From Gammaproteobacteria bacterium (GTDB taxonomy: Bacteria > Pseudomonadota > Gammaproteobacteria > JABCZS01), in contig JAJFKJ010000069.1 in NCBI GenBank assembly GCA_021773275.1, positions 1 to 64,000 of the forward strand: 64,000 nt of DNA. Direction: 5' to 3'. The first letter of the stretch is position 1. The number at the start of each line of letters is the position of its first letter. Under the pieces are notes generated by a model. That model ran no database searches. It was not told where the DNA came from and saw only the letters and a list, made by a program, of their open reading frames with translations. The position numbers and the translations under genes were made by a program. Shown in pieces: positions 23,792-30,679 of this stretch.

Positions 23792-24452
23792 GTAAGCAGT
23801 CTTGGTGCGGTTTAACTTTGCCTACTTTTGCCCTGATGCTGGAAATTTGGTTGCAAATTGTTTTCCCTGTCGTTGTGCGCATGTCCGCGATATCCTCTGT
23901 TTTCATGTTGAAATGGTCATGTAGAATGTGAACATGCAATTCTGCCTCTGTTAGAACGGAGGGTATCATACCTGTTATGAAACTTAGTGAAGGGGCGAAA
24001 GTTGCACGACCTTTTAGTTCGGGGAGGATTTCGTAGGGCAACAAGGTTGAAATGCCGAGCACGGCAACAGGTTTGTGCTCATCTGAAAGTATGCAAATTT
24101 TACTTACGAGCAGAAAAAGGGGTAGCTGACCTTTTGTAATAACAAACTCAACCTTTTTTGTATATTGACCACCTCGTAATACGCATTTATCTGCCAGCTT
24201 AAAGTCTTTGTCAGTATGACCAAGGGTCAGGTGGTTTGCCCACACATTAGTTAACCCCTTTATTTCATCTGGTGAAGTAAACCCTAGGTAGCTTGAGCAT
24301 TCTTTATTTACTTTCAAGCAAATGTCTTGGCTATCTTTAATCCAAGCAAAGCCTTTGTGTGTGTCGCAAATTTGCTCGGCCTCGGCCATGGAGGAATATT
24401 TTTTTGCTTCAAGGTAATCGTGAATGCGCATAAGCTCGTCAAGATGAATCAT
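23742..24452 (-). CDS. PAS-domain regulator with C-terminal LuxR-like HTH
   Basis: A 236-residue protein with a GAGGG ribosome-binding site. Residues 25-140 form a PAS domain ('GFAWIKDSQDICLKVNKECSSYLGF'). The C-terminal segment 'LTEAELHVHILHDHFNMKTEDIADMRTTTGKTICNQISSIRAKVG' (about 165-210) follows the LuxR/GerE HTH layout. Its 3' end overlaps the convergent DUF3050 gene by 50 bp. It is probably a one-component transcription factor sensing a small ligand. A 570-bp AT-rich intergenic region upstream may contain its targets. Confidence 0.7.
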   Translation of the reverse strand: MIHLDELMRIHDYLEAKKYSSMAEAEQICDTHKGFAWIKDSQDICLKVNKECSSYLGFTSPDEIKGLTNVWANHLTLGHTDKDFKLADKCVLRGGQYTKKVEFVITKGQLPLFLLVSKICILSDEHKPVAVLGISTLLPYEILPELKGRATFAPSLSFITGMIPSVLTEAELHVHILHDHFNMKTEDIADMRTTTGKTICNQISSIRAKVGKVKPHQDCLPMAVLLSATDEPFQLK

Positions 24453-24665
24453 ATCACCCTCCTCTAATATTGATTAAATGAAATGACCCCATCAGTTATT
24501 GTATAATAAATAAACAGAGCTTATCAATAGCGTTTAGATTGCAATTTTCTTTTTATTTATAAAAAAAGTTTGTAGTATCAAAAGGGAATCAAATTTTTCG
24601 GGTGATTTTACTGGGAAAAAACTGCGCCACTCCCCACAGATTAACATATATAAAATTAGAAAAAA

Positions 24666-24684
24666 ACCCCTCCAGATGGAGGGT
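24666..24684. repeat. Palindrome ACCCCTCCA-GA-TGGAGGGT
   Basis: Inverted arms of 8 bp plus an extra C. Related to the palindromes at 16714-16733 and 24791-24809; the shared pattern is ACCC(C)TYCA-NN-TGRAGGG(G)T. It could be a protein-binding site or an RNA hairpin; no T-run follows, so it is not a typical terminator. Confidence 0.45.
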
Positions 24685-24790
24685 AAAGCAGCTTTTTATC
24701 CATCCGGGAAAGCGACTTGCGGGATTCTATCAAGGTTTGAAATTAATGCAATATATTTTTTAGTTAAAGTTTTTGCGTCTGTAAATTCAT

Positions 24791-24809
24791 ACCCTCCAAA
24801 TGAAGGGGT
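24791..24809. repeat. Palindrome ACCCTCCA-AA-TGAAGGGGT
   Basis: Third member of the ACCC(C)TYCA-NN-TGRAGGG(G)T set, immediately upstream of a 15-codon micro-ORF. The right arm matches the 16714-16733 site exactly. Confidence 0.4.
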
Positions 24810-24816
24810 AAATCGT

Positions 24817-24864
24817 ATGAAAACACCTATTGACATATTAGCGTTACAAAAAAACTCTAAATAA
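24817..24864 (+). CDS. Possible 15-aa micro-ORF
   Basis: The frame MKTPIDILALQKNSK follows AGGGG at 9-nt spacing, right after a palindrome. It is far too short to judge by coding statistics. A secreted or regulatory peptide in a signalling cluster is imaginable, but this may be chance. Confidence 0.2.
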   Translation: MKTPIDILALQKNSK

Positions 24865-25022
24865 ATTCCTTTTCCTATAAAAATGCTCATGCGGAAGGCG
24901 CACTGCTTCTGATATAAATGAGACTAAGAGGTGGCTTTACCGCACACTAAATGGATTTAGCACAACAATTTCTCTTGTGATTATACGGACGGATATGTGC
25001 AAGTAGAGCCTTGGTTTTTGAA

Positions 25023-25247
25023 TTAAGGTTGGGGGTCTATTTGCGTGCTTAGTTTTGGTTTATTTTTTTCTTTGAACTCAAGCAGTTTTAGCATGACGAT
25101 GGCAGAAATACGCTTGGTTTTTCCTGAGCGTATTCGTGATAGCGTCGGTTGCGAGATGCCTGTTTTTTTTGCCAGCTTGTTTAGAGATAGCTTATGAGTG
25201 TTTGTGATCTCATTGAGCAATTGTCTTATTTCGTCGTTGTGTTTCAT
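25023..25247 (-). CDS. Small XRE-family DNA-binding protein
   Basis: A 74-residue protein that is almost entirely a helix-turn-helix: 'LLNEITNTHKLSLNKLAKKTGISQPTLSRIRSGKTKR' (about residues 9-46). No effector domain is present. The ribosome-binding site is weak. It is divergent from the LuxR-type gene at 25351, with about 100 bp between starts, so it probably regulates itself and that gene (inference). Confidence 0.75.
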   Translation of the reverse strand: MKHNDEIRQLLNEITNTHKLSLNKLAKKTGISQPTLSRIRSGKTKRISAIVMLKLLEFKEKNKPKLSTQIDPQP

Positions 25248-25350
25248 AGCTGTATTGTTCCACTAAACAAGGCTTATAACAGCCGTCCAGATGGCCTTGG
25301 CCAGGTGGCCCTAATTTTTAAATCTAACTTGCTTAAGGGTTGGATTCGTC

Positions 25351-26118
25351 TTGGTTGAACTAACTCCAAAATATATTAGTTTCTTGAGAGAGCAAGAAAA
25401 GGCGTTAAAACGCTTTTTGGAAGCTGAATCCTTGCAAGAGATTGAGAGTTTTAATTTTAATCGTTTTTATGATGACGGTAGGAGTCTGCTATTAGGTACA
25501 AATGTGGATGTTCTGTTAGACCATCTTTCGCGCGATATTCCTTTTATTCATTTACCCCAAGAGGGGCTTGTGAAAGGTAATCATTTGTTTAGCCTGGTGT
25601 TGCTAGATGATGATGGGGCAGACATTGCGAGGCGCGAGAGGGCGCTATGTGGTTATGGCCATAGAATGTACCTGTTTCATTTTCATGATGAGTACTACGA
25701 TATTTTTAGTTTTGTAACTAAAGGTGATGGGCTGCGTGAGCGGGAGTTATTAGTTAACTCTGAAAAAGAATTTTCGCATACAGCACAAAACTTTCTTTTA
25801 AGGTTTTCAAAAACCATCGAGGACAGTCAATATATTGAGATTCCCAAATCAATGCAACAGCCGCTTCGCAAGAATTTTTATAACAAGAAAATTCATGTGC
25901 GGTTTGCACCTACCCACAGTCAACAAATACATCTTACTCCGCGTGAATTGCAAGCTTTACAGCTGTCATGTGATGGTTATACGAGAAAAGAAGCTATGAA
26001 CGTTATGGGAATTGAGCTTAGCACCTATAAAGGTTATTTTTCAACTGTGTGCCACAAATTGGGCGGGACAGGCAAGCACTTGGTTCAGGTTGCTCGGGAA
26101 AATCACTTAATTGAGTAA
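25351..26118 (+). CDS. LuxR-family transcriptional regulator
   Basis: A 255-residue protein with a TTG start. Residues 190-245 form a LuxR/GerE HTH ('LTPRELQALQLSCDGYTRKEAMNVMGIELSTYKGYFSTVCHKLG'). The N-terminal 170 residues are a putative ligand-binding domain rich in aromatic and His residues ('GHRMYLFHFHDEYYDIFSF'); it is not clearly an acyl-homoserine-lactone domain. The ribosome-binding site is distant (AGGG 12 nt upstream), so the exact start is uncertain. Last gene before the tRNA-Lys fragment, hence the edge of the island. Confidence 0.75.
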   Translation: MVELTPKYISFLREQEKALKRFLEAESLQEIESFNFNRFYDDGRSLLLGTNVDVLLDHLSRDIPFIHLPQEGLVKGNHLFSLVLLDDDGADIARRERALCGYGHRMYLFHFHDEYYDIFSFVTKGDGLRERELLVNSEKEFSHTAQNFLLRFSKTIEDSQYIEIPKSMQQPLRKNFYNKKIHVRFAPTHSQQIHLTPRELQALQLSCDGYTRKEAMNVMGIELSTYKGYFSTVCHKLGGTGKHLVQVARENHLIE

Positions 26119-26267
26119 TATGATTGAATGCTTTGCATAAAACACTGTCCCAAAATTGTACCAGTACACTCCGGTTTGGGGCCGATTGAGGCGGTTTTAC
26201 ACGGCTTTTAAGTGGGGGAAAGGCCGTAAGGCATTGATTTATATAGTCCTATAGTAGGCTCAAAGGT

Positions 26268-26312
26268 CTTTTAATCCGCTGGTCGATGGTTCGAATCCAT
26301 CACGACCCACCA
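26268..26312 (+). tRNA. 3' fragment of a tRNA-Lys(TTT) gene (attachment-site remnant)
   Basis: These 45 bp match the 3' part of tRNA-Lys: anticodon loop CTTTTAA, the 3' side of the anticodon stem, variable loop, T-arm with GGTTCGAATCC, acceptor strand ACGACCC and CCA. The upstream sequence does not pair with the anticodon or acceptor stem, so this is not a complete tRNA. Such a fragment is left when an element integrates into the 3' end of a tRNA gene by site-specific recombination. The intact tRNA-Lys should lie outside the window. Confidence 0.85.
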
Positions 26313-26366
26313 TTTACTACTTCATTCAAATGAATGTTTCACGCTTACGCGCGAAACATGCTATAT

Positions 26367-26494
26367 ATTCGCCCCCTTTTCTAAAGGGGGCAACTTCAGC
26401 GAAGCTGAAGTGGGGGATTTTTGCGAGCTTCAAAACTTGAGAAATCCCCCGCCTCACTGCCGTTCGCCTGCCCCCTTCAAGGAAGGGGGCGAAT
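26367..26494. repeat. 128-bp palindromic MITE-like repeat
   Basis: It has perfect 12-bp terminal inverted repeats ATTCGCCCCCTT (26367-26378) and AAGGGGGCGAAT (26483-26494), with internal stems (GGGGGATTT...AAATCCCCC). Partial relatives are at 28641-28684, 49134-49185 and 53152-53212. It encodes nothing plausible; it is non-autonomous dispersed DNA. Confidence 0.7.
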
Positions 26495-26508
26495 ACCCGC
26501 TTCAACCC

Positions 26509-26660
26509 CATCACGACCCACCATTCCTTACTTATGATGATCCCGCCCTCAGAGCCGCGCGCGTGAGCAAGCGGTGATCACCCTGCATTACGTTATGACC
26601 CATCGCTTACGCTCTGGGCTCAGATATCAGGTTTATTACAAGCATTGAACTCATCACGAC
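26509..26660. repeat. ~150-bp structured repeat, copy A, bordered by tRNA-Lys 3' ends
   Basis: It begins with CATCACGACCCACCA (the tRNA-Lys 3' end) and ends with CATCACGAC. It contains inverted segments GAGCC...GCGTGAGC and GCTTACGC...GGGCTC that can form a long stem. Copies B (27869-28023) and C (30567-30658) share most of the sequence. Confidence 0.75.
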
Positions 26661-26734
26661 TACCAAACCTTGTTCTAATCAAGTAAAGCAGGACGGATTT
26701 TTACCAGGTGTTGGGCATAAAAACCCGAAAATGA

Positions 26735-27673
26735 TTAGCTTCGGCGAGGACCTTGTTGTTCCTGTTGCTGTGCATATTGCTGTTCTCGTTCTTTTATTCT
26801 GTCCAAAATCGTCTGGCACTCTTTTAGCTTGTCATGCACATATGACATAGTATTTTCGGCTTGCCTAGGCGGTTGCGGGTAGCGAAAATGAACAGATGTT
26901 TGCAATTGTGCATTTGGATTTTTAGCATTTGGAGCACAATGATGAAAAAGAAAAAAACCGTTAACCGCCTTGTTTGTTTTGTACCGTTTGGGCGGCGGTT
27001 CTACTGTAGAGCTGGCGCCCTTGTCTTCAGCGCTTTCCGCGCAGTCTTTATTTGAATATTCAGTTACATAAAGAGCTCCTTCGCCACCCCAGTCAAGTAC
27101 TTCGTGAGCAGTTGGAGGCGGCACGTTAATATTGTTAATAAGGTCAAATTCATCCATATCTAGTTCATTTATTACGGTAATAATACGCTCTCTATCTGGA
27201 GAAGAAGAATTTTTTAGCGTTGCAACAACATTACTAACGCGCTTATTAAGCTCGTTGTATCGATTCTCACCAAATTCCGTTATTAATGTTTTTCGCTTGC
27301 TGCTAATTTGCGAATATTTAATCTTGCCAAGCTGCCAGCCAAATTGACTAATTTCATCTGCCTGCTTGTTATCAAATAGAGATAATCCGCGTTCTATAAT
27401 CAAGTGCTGACTCGTTTTCGGATGGTCGATAAAATGAATAAAAAACACGTAAGGGAAGTTTTGTTCAGTGATAAGTTTTGTAATTAACGCTTGTGCTTGT
27501 GGTGTGTTTTTTTCAGCAAGTTGAGCAACGGCAAAAGCGATTTCTTTTTGTATTTTTTCATTATCATTTTCTGGGTCACTAAGGGCTAGCGAAACAAAGT
27601 TTGCCGCTTCCTCAAGGGAACGACCTAGGGCATTACAAATGTAGGTTTGGTAGCAGAACACAATATACAACAT
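26735..27673 (-). CDS. Hypothetical protein, 312 aa, effector-like
   Basis: Unknown protein lying between repeat copies A and B. Residues 1-170 are helical; 195-260 are Pro/Lys-rich; the end is Gln/Glu-rich ('EREQQYAQQQEQQ'). The basic segment 'PPPKRYKTNKAVNGFFLF' looks like a nuclear-localisation-type cluster followed by a V-N-G-F motif faintly reminiscent of eukaryotic HMG/alpha-box proteins; this is a weak observation. The start has no clear ribosome-binding site. There is no signal peptide; if exported, it would need a dedicated secretion system. Confidence 0.55.
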   Translation of the reverse strand: MLYIVFCYQTYICNALGRSLEEAANFVSLALSDPENDNEKIQKEIAFAVAQLAEKNTPQAQALITKLITEQNFPYVFFIHFIDHPKTSQHLIIERGLSLFDNKQADEISQFGWQLGKIKYSQISSKRKTLITEFGENRYNELNKRVSNVVATLKNSSSPDRERIITVINELDMDEFDLINNINVPPPTAHEVLDWGGEGALYVTEYSNKDCAESAEDKGASSTVEPPPKRYKTNKAVNGFFLFHHCAPNAKNPNAQLQTSVHFRYPQPPRQAENTMSYVHDKLKECQTILDRIKEREQQYAQQQEQQGPRRS

Positions 27674-27868
27674 ATTCAGTAAAACATAAATTGTAAACTA
27701 ACTGACACAAGCTGGTCAAGCATTTTCTTACTATGTTTAGCGTGATAAAAGCAAGGGTGGGTAAGAGTATATATAAGACCTATAGAATGTGGGATCTTTT
27801 AGGGGTAGGGTAGAAGATGCTAAACTGCAAGAGTTTTTAAAAACAATATGTTATGAGGTTTTATGAAT

Positions 27869-28023
27869 CCATCACGCCAACCATTCCTTGCTTATGATAA
27901 TCCCGCTTTCAGAGCCGCGCGCGTAAGCAAGCGGTGATTACCCTGCGTTACGTTAAGATCCATCGCTTACGCTCTAGGCTCTGATGTCAGGTTTATCGCA
28001 AGCTTCAAACTCATCACGACCCA
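27869..28023. repeat. ~150-bp structured repeat, copy B
   Basis: Second full copy. It starts at a decayed tRNA-Lys end (CCATCACGCCAACCA) and ends CATCACGACCCA. The stem is best preserved here: CAGAGCC...GCGTAAGC pairs with GCTTACGC...GGCTCTG. Compared with copy A, several arm positions differ. Confidence 0.75.
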
Positions 28024-28220
28024 CTAGATTCCTTGAATTTATGAATATCCCTGTTGTAGAGGTCGCACGAAGACAAGCCGCAGTACGACCCAAGCATGGG
28101 GAAATCGCCGATGGTTTTGTTTTAACTGCCGCTGTATGCCATTAAAAAGCTTTACATCATCCCCAACCAATGTTAGCATACGGGCTTGAGGATGATATTA
28201 AACAACACTATGAGGTAGTT
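28024..28220. other. Non-coding stretch before the 122-aa gene
   Basis: Together with the 200 bp before copy B, this forms a 550-bp gap without a gene. The frame of the next gene is open from 28170, but only the ATG at 28221 has a ribosome-binding site. No promoter or RNA gene is supported. Confidence 0.4.
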
Positions 28221-28589
28221 ATGAAAATAGAACCTGAATTTTTTGAATATCCAAACAAACAGGGTGTACTGCAAGTAAAACAGATTGAATCTTTTGACGT
28301 TCTAGCTGAAACAATGGCTGAGCTGCAAGGAATACGCGCACATTTTGTGACATTACGGGATAATCACAAACCGGAACGTTATGACCTAACAGGGCAGGGC
28401 GCCTCTGGGAGCCAAATGCTTCATCAATTTTCTGCTAATCAAACTAAGCGCGTAGATAGCTATAACGAAAATATCAAGCAGCTTGGAGAAACTATAAGTA
28501 AACTGGAAGACATGATTAAATTATACACTAAACTGAACCCTGAATTGGGCCAAGGCTCAGATGTTAAGCAAGATAGAGCTAAACCGTAG
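28221..28589 (+). CDS. Hypothetical helical protein, 122 aa
   Basis: Starts at the ATG with GAGG at 5-nt spacing (the frame extends to 28170 without one). Two helical stretches, 'FDVLAETMAELQGIRAHFVTLRDNHK' and 'NENIKQLGETISKLEDMIKLYTKLN' type, surround a Gly/Ser-rich loop, suggesting a coiled-coil hairpin. No recognised family. It follows repeat copy B and precedes the 476-aa gene on the same strand. Confidence 0.5.
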   Translation: MKIEPEFFEYPNKQGVLQVKQIESFDVLAETMAELQGIRAHFVTLRDNHKPERYDLTGQGASGSQMLHQFSANQTKRVDSYNENIKQLGETISKLEDMIKLYTKLNPELGQGSDVKQDRAKP

Positions 28590-28821
28590 TTTCACGGTGT
28601 CTATCTACTTCGCCGGTCGGGCAGCATACAATGCTGCCCCTACGCGCGAAAATGCTATATATTCGCCCGCTTTTGTAAAGTGGGTTGGCGCAACAAATTA
28701 CCTAGAAAACCTGTTATCAGAGCCCGGAGTGTGGGCGACGGGTGCGATGTTGCGCATGCTGATCCCCCCCCTAGACCTCACTTAAGCCTTGATATGTGCC
28801 TGCATAACATATGTTAGCCTA
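28590..28821. repeat. Palindromic repeats between hypothetical genes
   Basis: The hairpin GGGCAGCAT-ACA-ATGCTGCCC at 28618-28638 is followed by a partial copy (28641-28684) of the 26346-26385 repeat (TACGCGCGAAA-ATGCTATATATTCGCCC...). A 74-codon frame across this area (28561-28785) looks spurious because it is made from repeat sequence. Confidence 0.55.
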
Positions 28822-28850
28822 TTGACATACAGCTATTATTTTGATACTAT
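28822..28850 (+). promoter_or_regulatory. Sigma-70-like promoter of the 476-aa gene
   Basis: TTGACA (28822-28827), a 17-bp spacer and TACTAT (28845-28850), 42 bp before the start codon. The -35 is perfect and the spacing optimal, so this is one of the strongest promoter matches in the window. Confidence 0.6.
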
Positions 28851-28891
28851 AGCTGTTTATTAATTATATCAATTGCTTAGGAGATATTAAG

Positions 28892-30322
28892 ATGGGCAAA
28901 AAGACGAATTTTAAGGAAGCCGTTGCCGCGCTTTCCAACTATAAGATCACAGAATTTAATGCGCGTGTAAATGATTTGGCTATAAAAAGTTTTAAAACTG
29001 TCAAAGCTGAAAAAAAACAAGTCGCAACTCAAAAAGTAACAGGCTCTTCATATGTTTCCGCAACAACGGAAACACGGCAGGATGACTATGATTCGCCATC
29101 CTATACAGTGTCCACTGGCGGAGGCTGGGAAAGTTATGAGGACGAGGAGCCAGTATATGTGACGATCCCTGAGCATGTAATATTAATTATTGAAAAAGAA
29201 GGACGCCTTGTATTTTTAGATATGTTGAATGCATCTAAGGATATCTATCCCGGGGCTCATAACGTCGAACAGTTTGTCAACATAATATTTGATGGCAAAG
29301 ATTTAGGTAAGGCTACAGATAAAGATATAAGTAATGCGGTTGCCACCTTGCTGGCGCTATGCAACAGCTACTTTAATACTCCTGAGAGAAAGCAGGACTT
29401 TTTAACTGCGGCGATAAAAAAAGTAGGCAGTCAAAACGAAAATCTTAGTAATGCAATATTAGTGCATACGCCTAGCCATATAGCACAAGAAAGACTAAAA
29501 GAAGAGGAAGTAAAAAGGCTTGCAGAGGAAGTAAAAAAGCTTGCTGAAGTAGCAAGAGTCAAAGCAGAAAATGAGCACAAGGAGCGAGTTGACAGCAAGG
29601 TCGCAGAAATTAAAACTGAACATACAGAAATTGCCCAAGAGTTTTGGGGGAAAAAAGACAAAGCATTATCACCAGAGTTCATCGCAAAATGTAAGGTGCT
29701 TGATGGTTTGCTAGGGTGGATTGAAGATGATGGTAAGTATGCTAAACGTAAAACTGAAGACGATGGCAGCGTACGTGTCGAGATGCTAAACCTGGAGGAT
29801 AAAAGCAATATTCTACATCAAGCAGTTGGTGATATTGCACGTATATATGCAAATCACAACAAGCATAATATTAATTACGCAGAGCTTGCGAAAACGGCGG
29901 CATTAAATGGTAATGATGCTGAGGTACCTAATCTTTCATCAGAGACCTATAAAACAACGGTTGATTTCAAAGTCGACGAAAAGCCTTATTACTGTGATGT
30001 TACTTTCAAGAGATATCCTAATGATCATAGTCAAGATTATAATCAACAGCGTCAAAATAGTCATATCAATAATCTCTATAACGAAGTTTCTCGTCTAATG
30101 CAGACTAAAAAGGATGGCGAAAATGATTCATGGAAAAAGCTTGGAAGAGACATCAAAGAAATGAGAGAATCCTTCCAAAATTATAGATTTTTAGGTAAGG
30201 ATTCTACAGGTGTTTGTAGAACTACACGTGGAATGTTTGAGAAATGGGATAATCTGCACACAGAACAAGGTTTGGGCCTTGAGGGTAAATTGAAAAGCAA
30301 GGATGCGCCCAAGCCACAATAA
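28892..30322 (+). CDS. Hypothetical coiled-coil protein, 476 aa
   Basis: Unknown protein with a strong TTAGGAG ribosome-binding site, its own promoter and a clear terminator, i.e. a complete single-gene unit. It has a Ser/Thr/Tyr-rich segment at about 45-85 and a highly charged coiled coil at 195-250 ('EERLKEEEVKRLAEEVKKLA'). The C-terminal half is soluble mixed alpha/beta. No catalytic motif or signal peptide is seen. Size, coiled coil and position among effector-like genes fit a translocated effector, but this is inference. Confidence 0.6.
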   Translation: MGKKTNFKEAVAALSNYKITEFNARVNDLAIKSFKTVKAEKKQVATQKVTGSSYVSATTETRQDDYDSPSYTVSTGGGWESYEDEEPVYVTIPEHVILIIEKEGRLVFLDMLNASKDIYPGAHNVEQFVNIIFDGKDLGKATDKDISNAVATLLALCNSYFNTPERKQDFLTAAIKKVGSQNENLSNAILVHTPSHIAQERLKEEEVKRLAEEVKKLAEVARVKAENEHKERVDSKVAEIKTEHTEIAQEFWGKKDKALSPEFIAKCKVLDGLLGWIEDDGKYAKRKTEDDGSVRVEMLNLEDKSNILHQAVGDIARIYANHNKHNINYAELAKTAALNGNDAEVPNLSSETYKTTVDFKVDEKPYYCDVTFKRYPNDHSQDYNQQRQNSHINNLYNEVSRLMQTKKDGENDSWKKLGRDIKEMRESFQNYRFLGKDSTGVCRTTRGMFEKWDNLHTEQGLGLEGKLKSKDAPKPQ

Positions 30323-30341
30323 TAAGTTTAAACCTAAATAT

Positions 30342-30369
30342 AAAGGGCCGCAGACGCGGCCCTTTTTTT
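30342..30369 (+). terminator. Rho-independent terminator
   Basis: GGGCCGC-AGAC-GCGGCCC (7-bp GC stem, 4-nt loop) is followed by seven T and preceded by AAA, 20 bp after the stop of the 476-aa gene. Confidence 0.9.
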
Positions 30370-30566
30370 ATGGTATGTGCATGTAATCGGCGTAACCACA
30401 AGATTTACCGTAGGGGTCGCATTGTATGCGACCCGTGATGTGGTCTACTGTTGCTGAACACTGAATTAAGATGATAATATAAGACGACAAATTCTGTAGG
30501 GACCGCACGATATTCGACGCCAACGTTTAGGTGATTTGGATTTCAAAGCCCCGACTGTGAAGGAGG
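30370..30566. repeat. Dispersed palindromes before repeat copy C
   Basis: It contains GGGTCGCAT-TGT-ATGCGACCC (30414-30434), a 9-bp-arm hairpin similar in form to that at 28618-28638, and a related TGTAGGGACCGCACGA fragment at about 30495. No gene is visible. Confidence 0.5.
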
Positions 30567-30658
30567 GGTGATCACCCTGCATTACGTCATGACCCATCGC
30601 TTACGCTCTAGGCTCTGATGTCAGTTTTATCGCAAGCTTCAACCCATCACGACCCACC
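30567..30658. repeat. ~150-bp structured repeat, copy C (5'-truncated)
   Basis: The last 92 bp of the repeat (from GTGATCACCCTGCATTACGT), ending with the intact CATCACGACCCACCA of the tRNA-Lys 3' end. The first arm of the stem is missing. Confidence 0.75.
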
Positions 30659-30679
30659 ATTGGTGATATAGCGTAGTAA

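Larger units (their letters stand above)
24453..25022. other. AT-rich intergenic region with palindromes and a possible micro-ORF
   Basis: No full gene seen. It contains two palindromes of the ACCCC(T)-type (24666-24684, 24791-24809) and a 15-codon frame at 24817. A 62-codon frame through this region (24676-24864) lacks a good start context. The base composition and lack of coding signal suggest a regulatory region between the PAS-LuxR gene and the XRE gene. Confidence 0.5.

Noticed and set aside
24661-24684. Rho-independent terminator at the ACCCC palindrome
   Set aside because: No T-run follows the stem in either direction.
26268-26312. Complete tRNA-Lys gene
   Set aside because: The upstream DNA cannot form the D-arm or pair with the anticodon and acceptor stems; only the 3' part is present.
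26326-26514. 62-codon minus-strand frame
   Set aside because: It is composed of the 128-bp palindromic repeat, so it is not a gene.
28561-28785. 74-codon plus-strand frame after the 122-aa gene
   Set aside because: It is built from dispersed palindromic repeats and overlaps the previous gene without a ribosome-binding site.
26268-30658. CRISPR array
   Set aside because: The repeats are about 150 bp, irregularly spaced by one or more kilobases, with genes rather than short spacers between them; no cas genes are seen.
26268-30658. Classical integron cassette array
   Set aside because: No integron integrase is in the window and the repeat lacks the attC core-site pattern; its ends are the tRNA-Lys 3' terminus instead.
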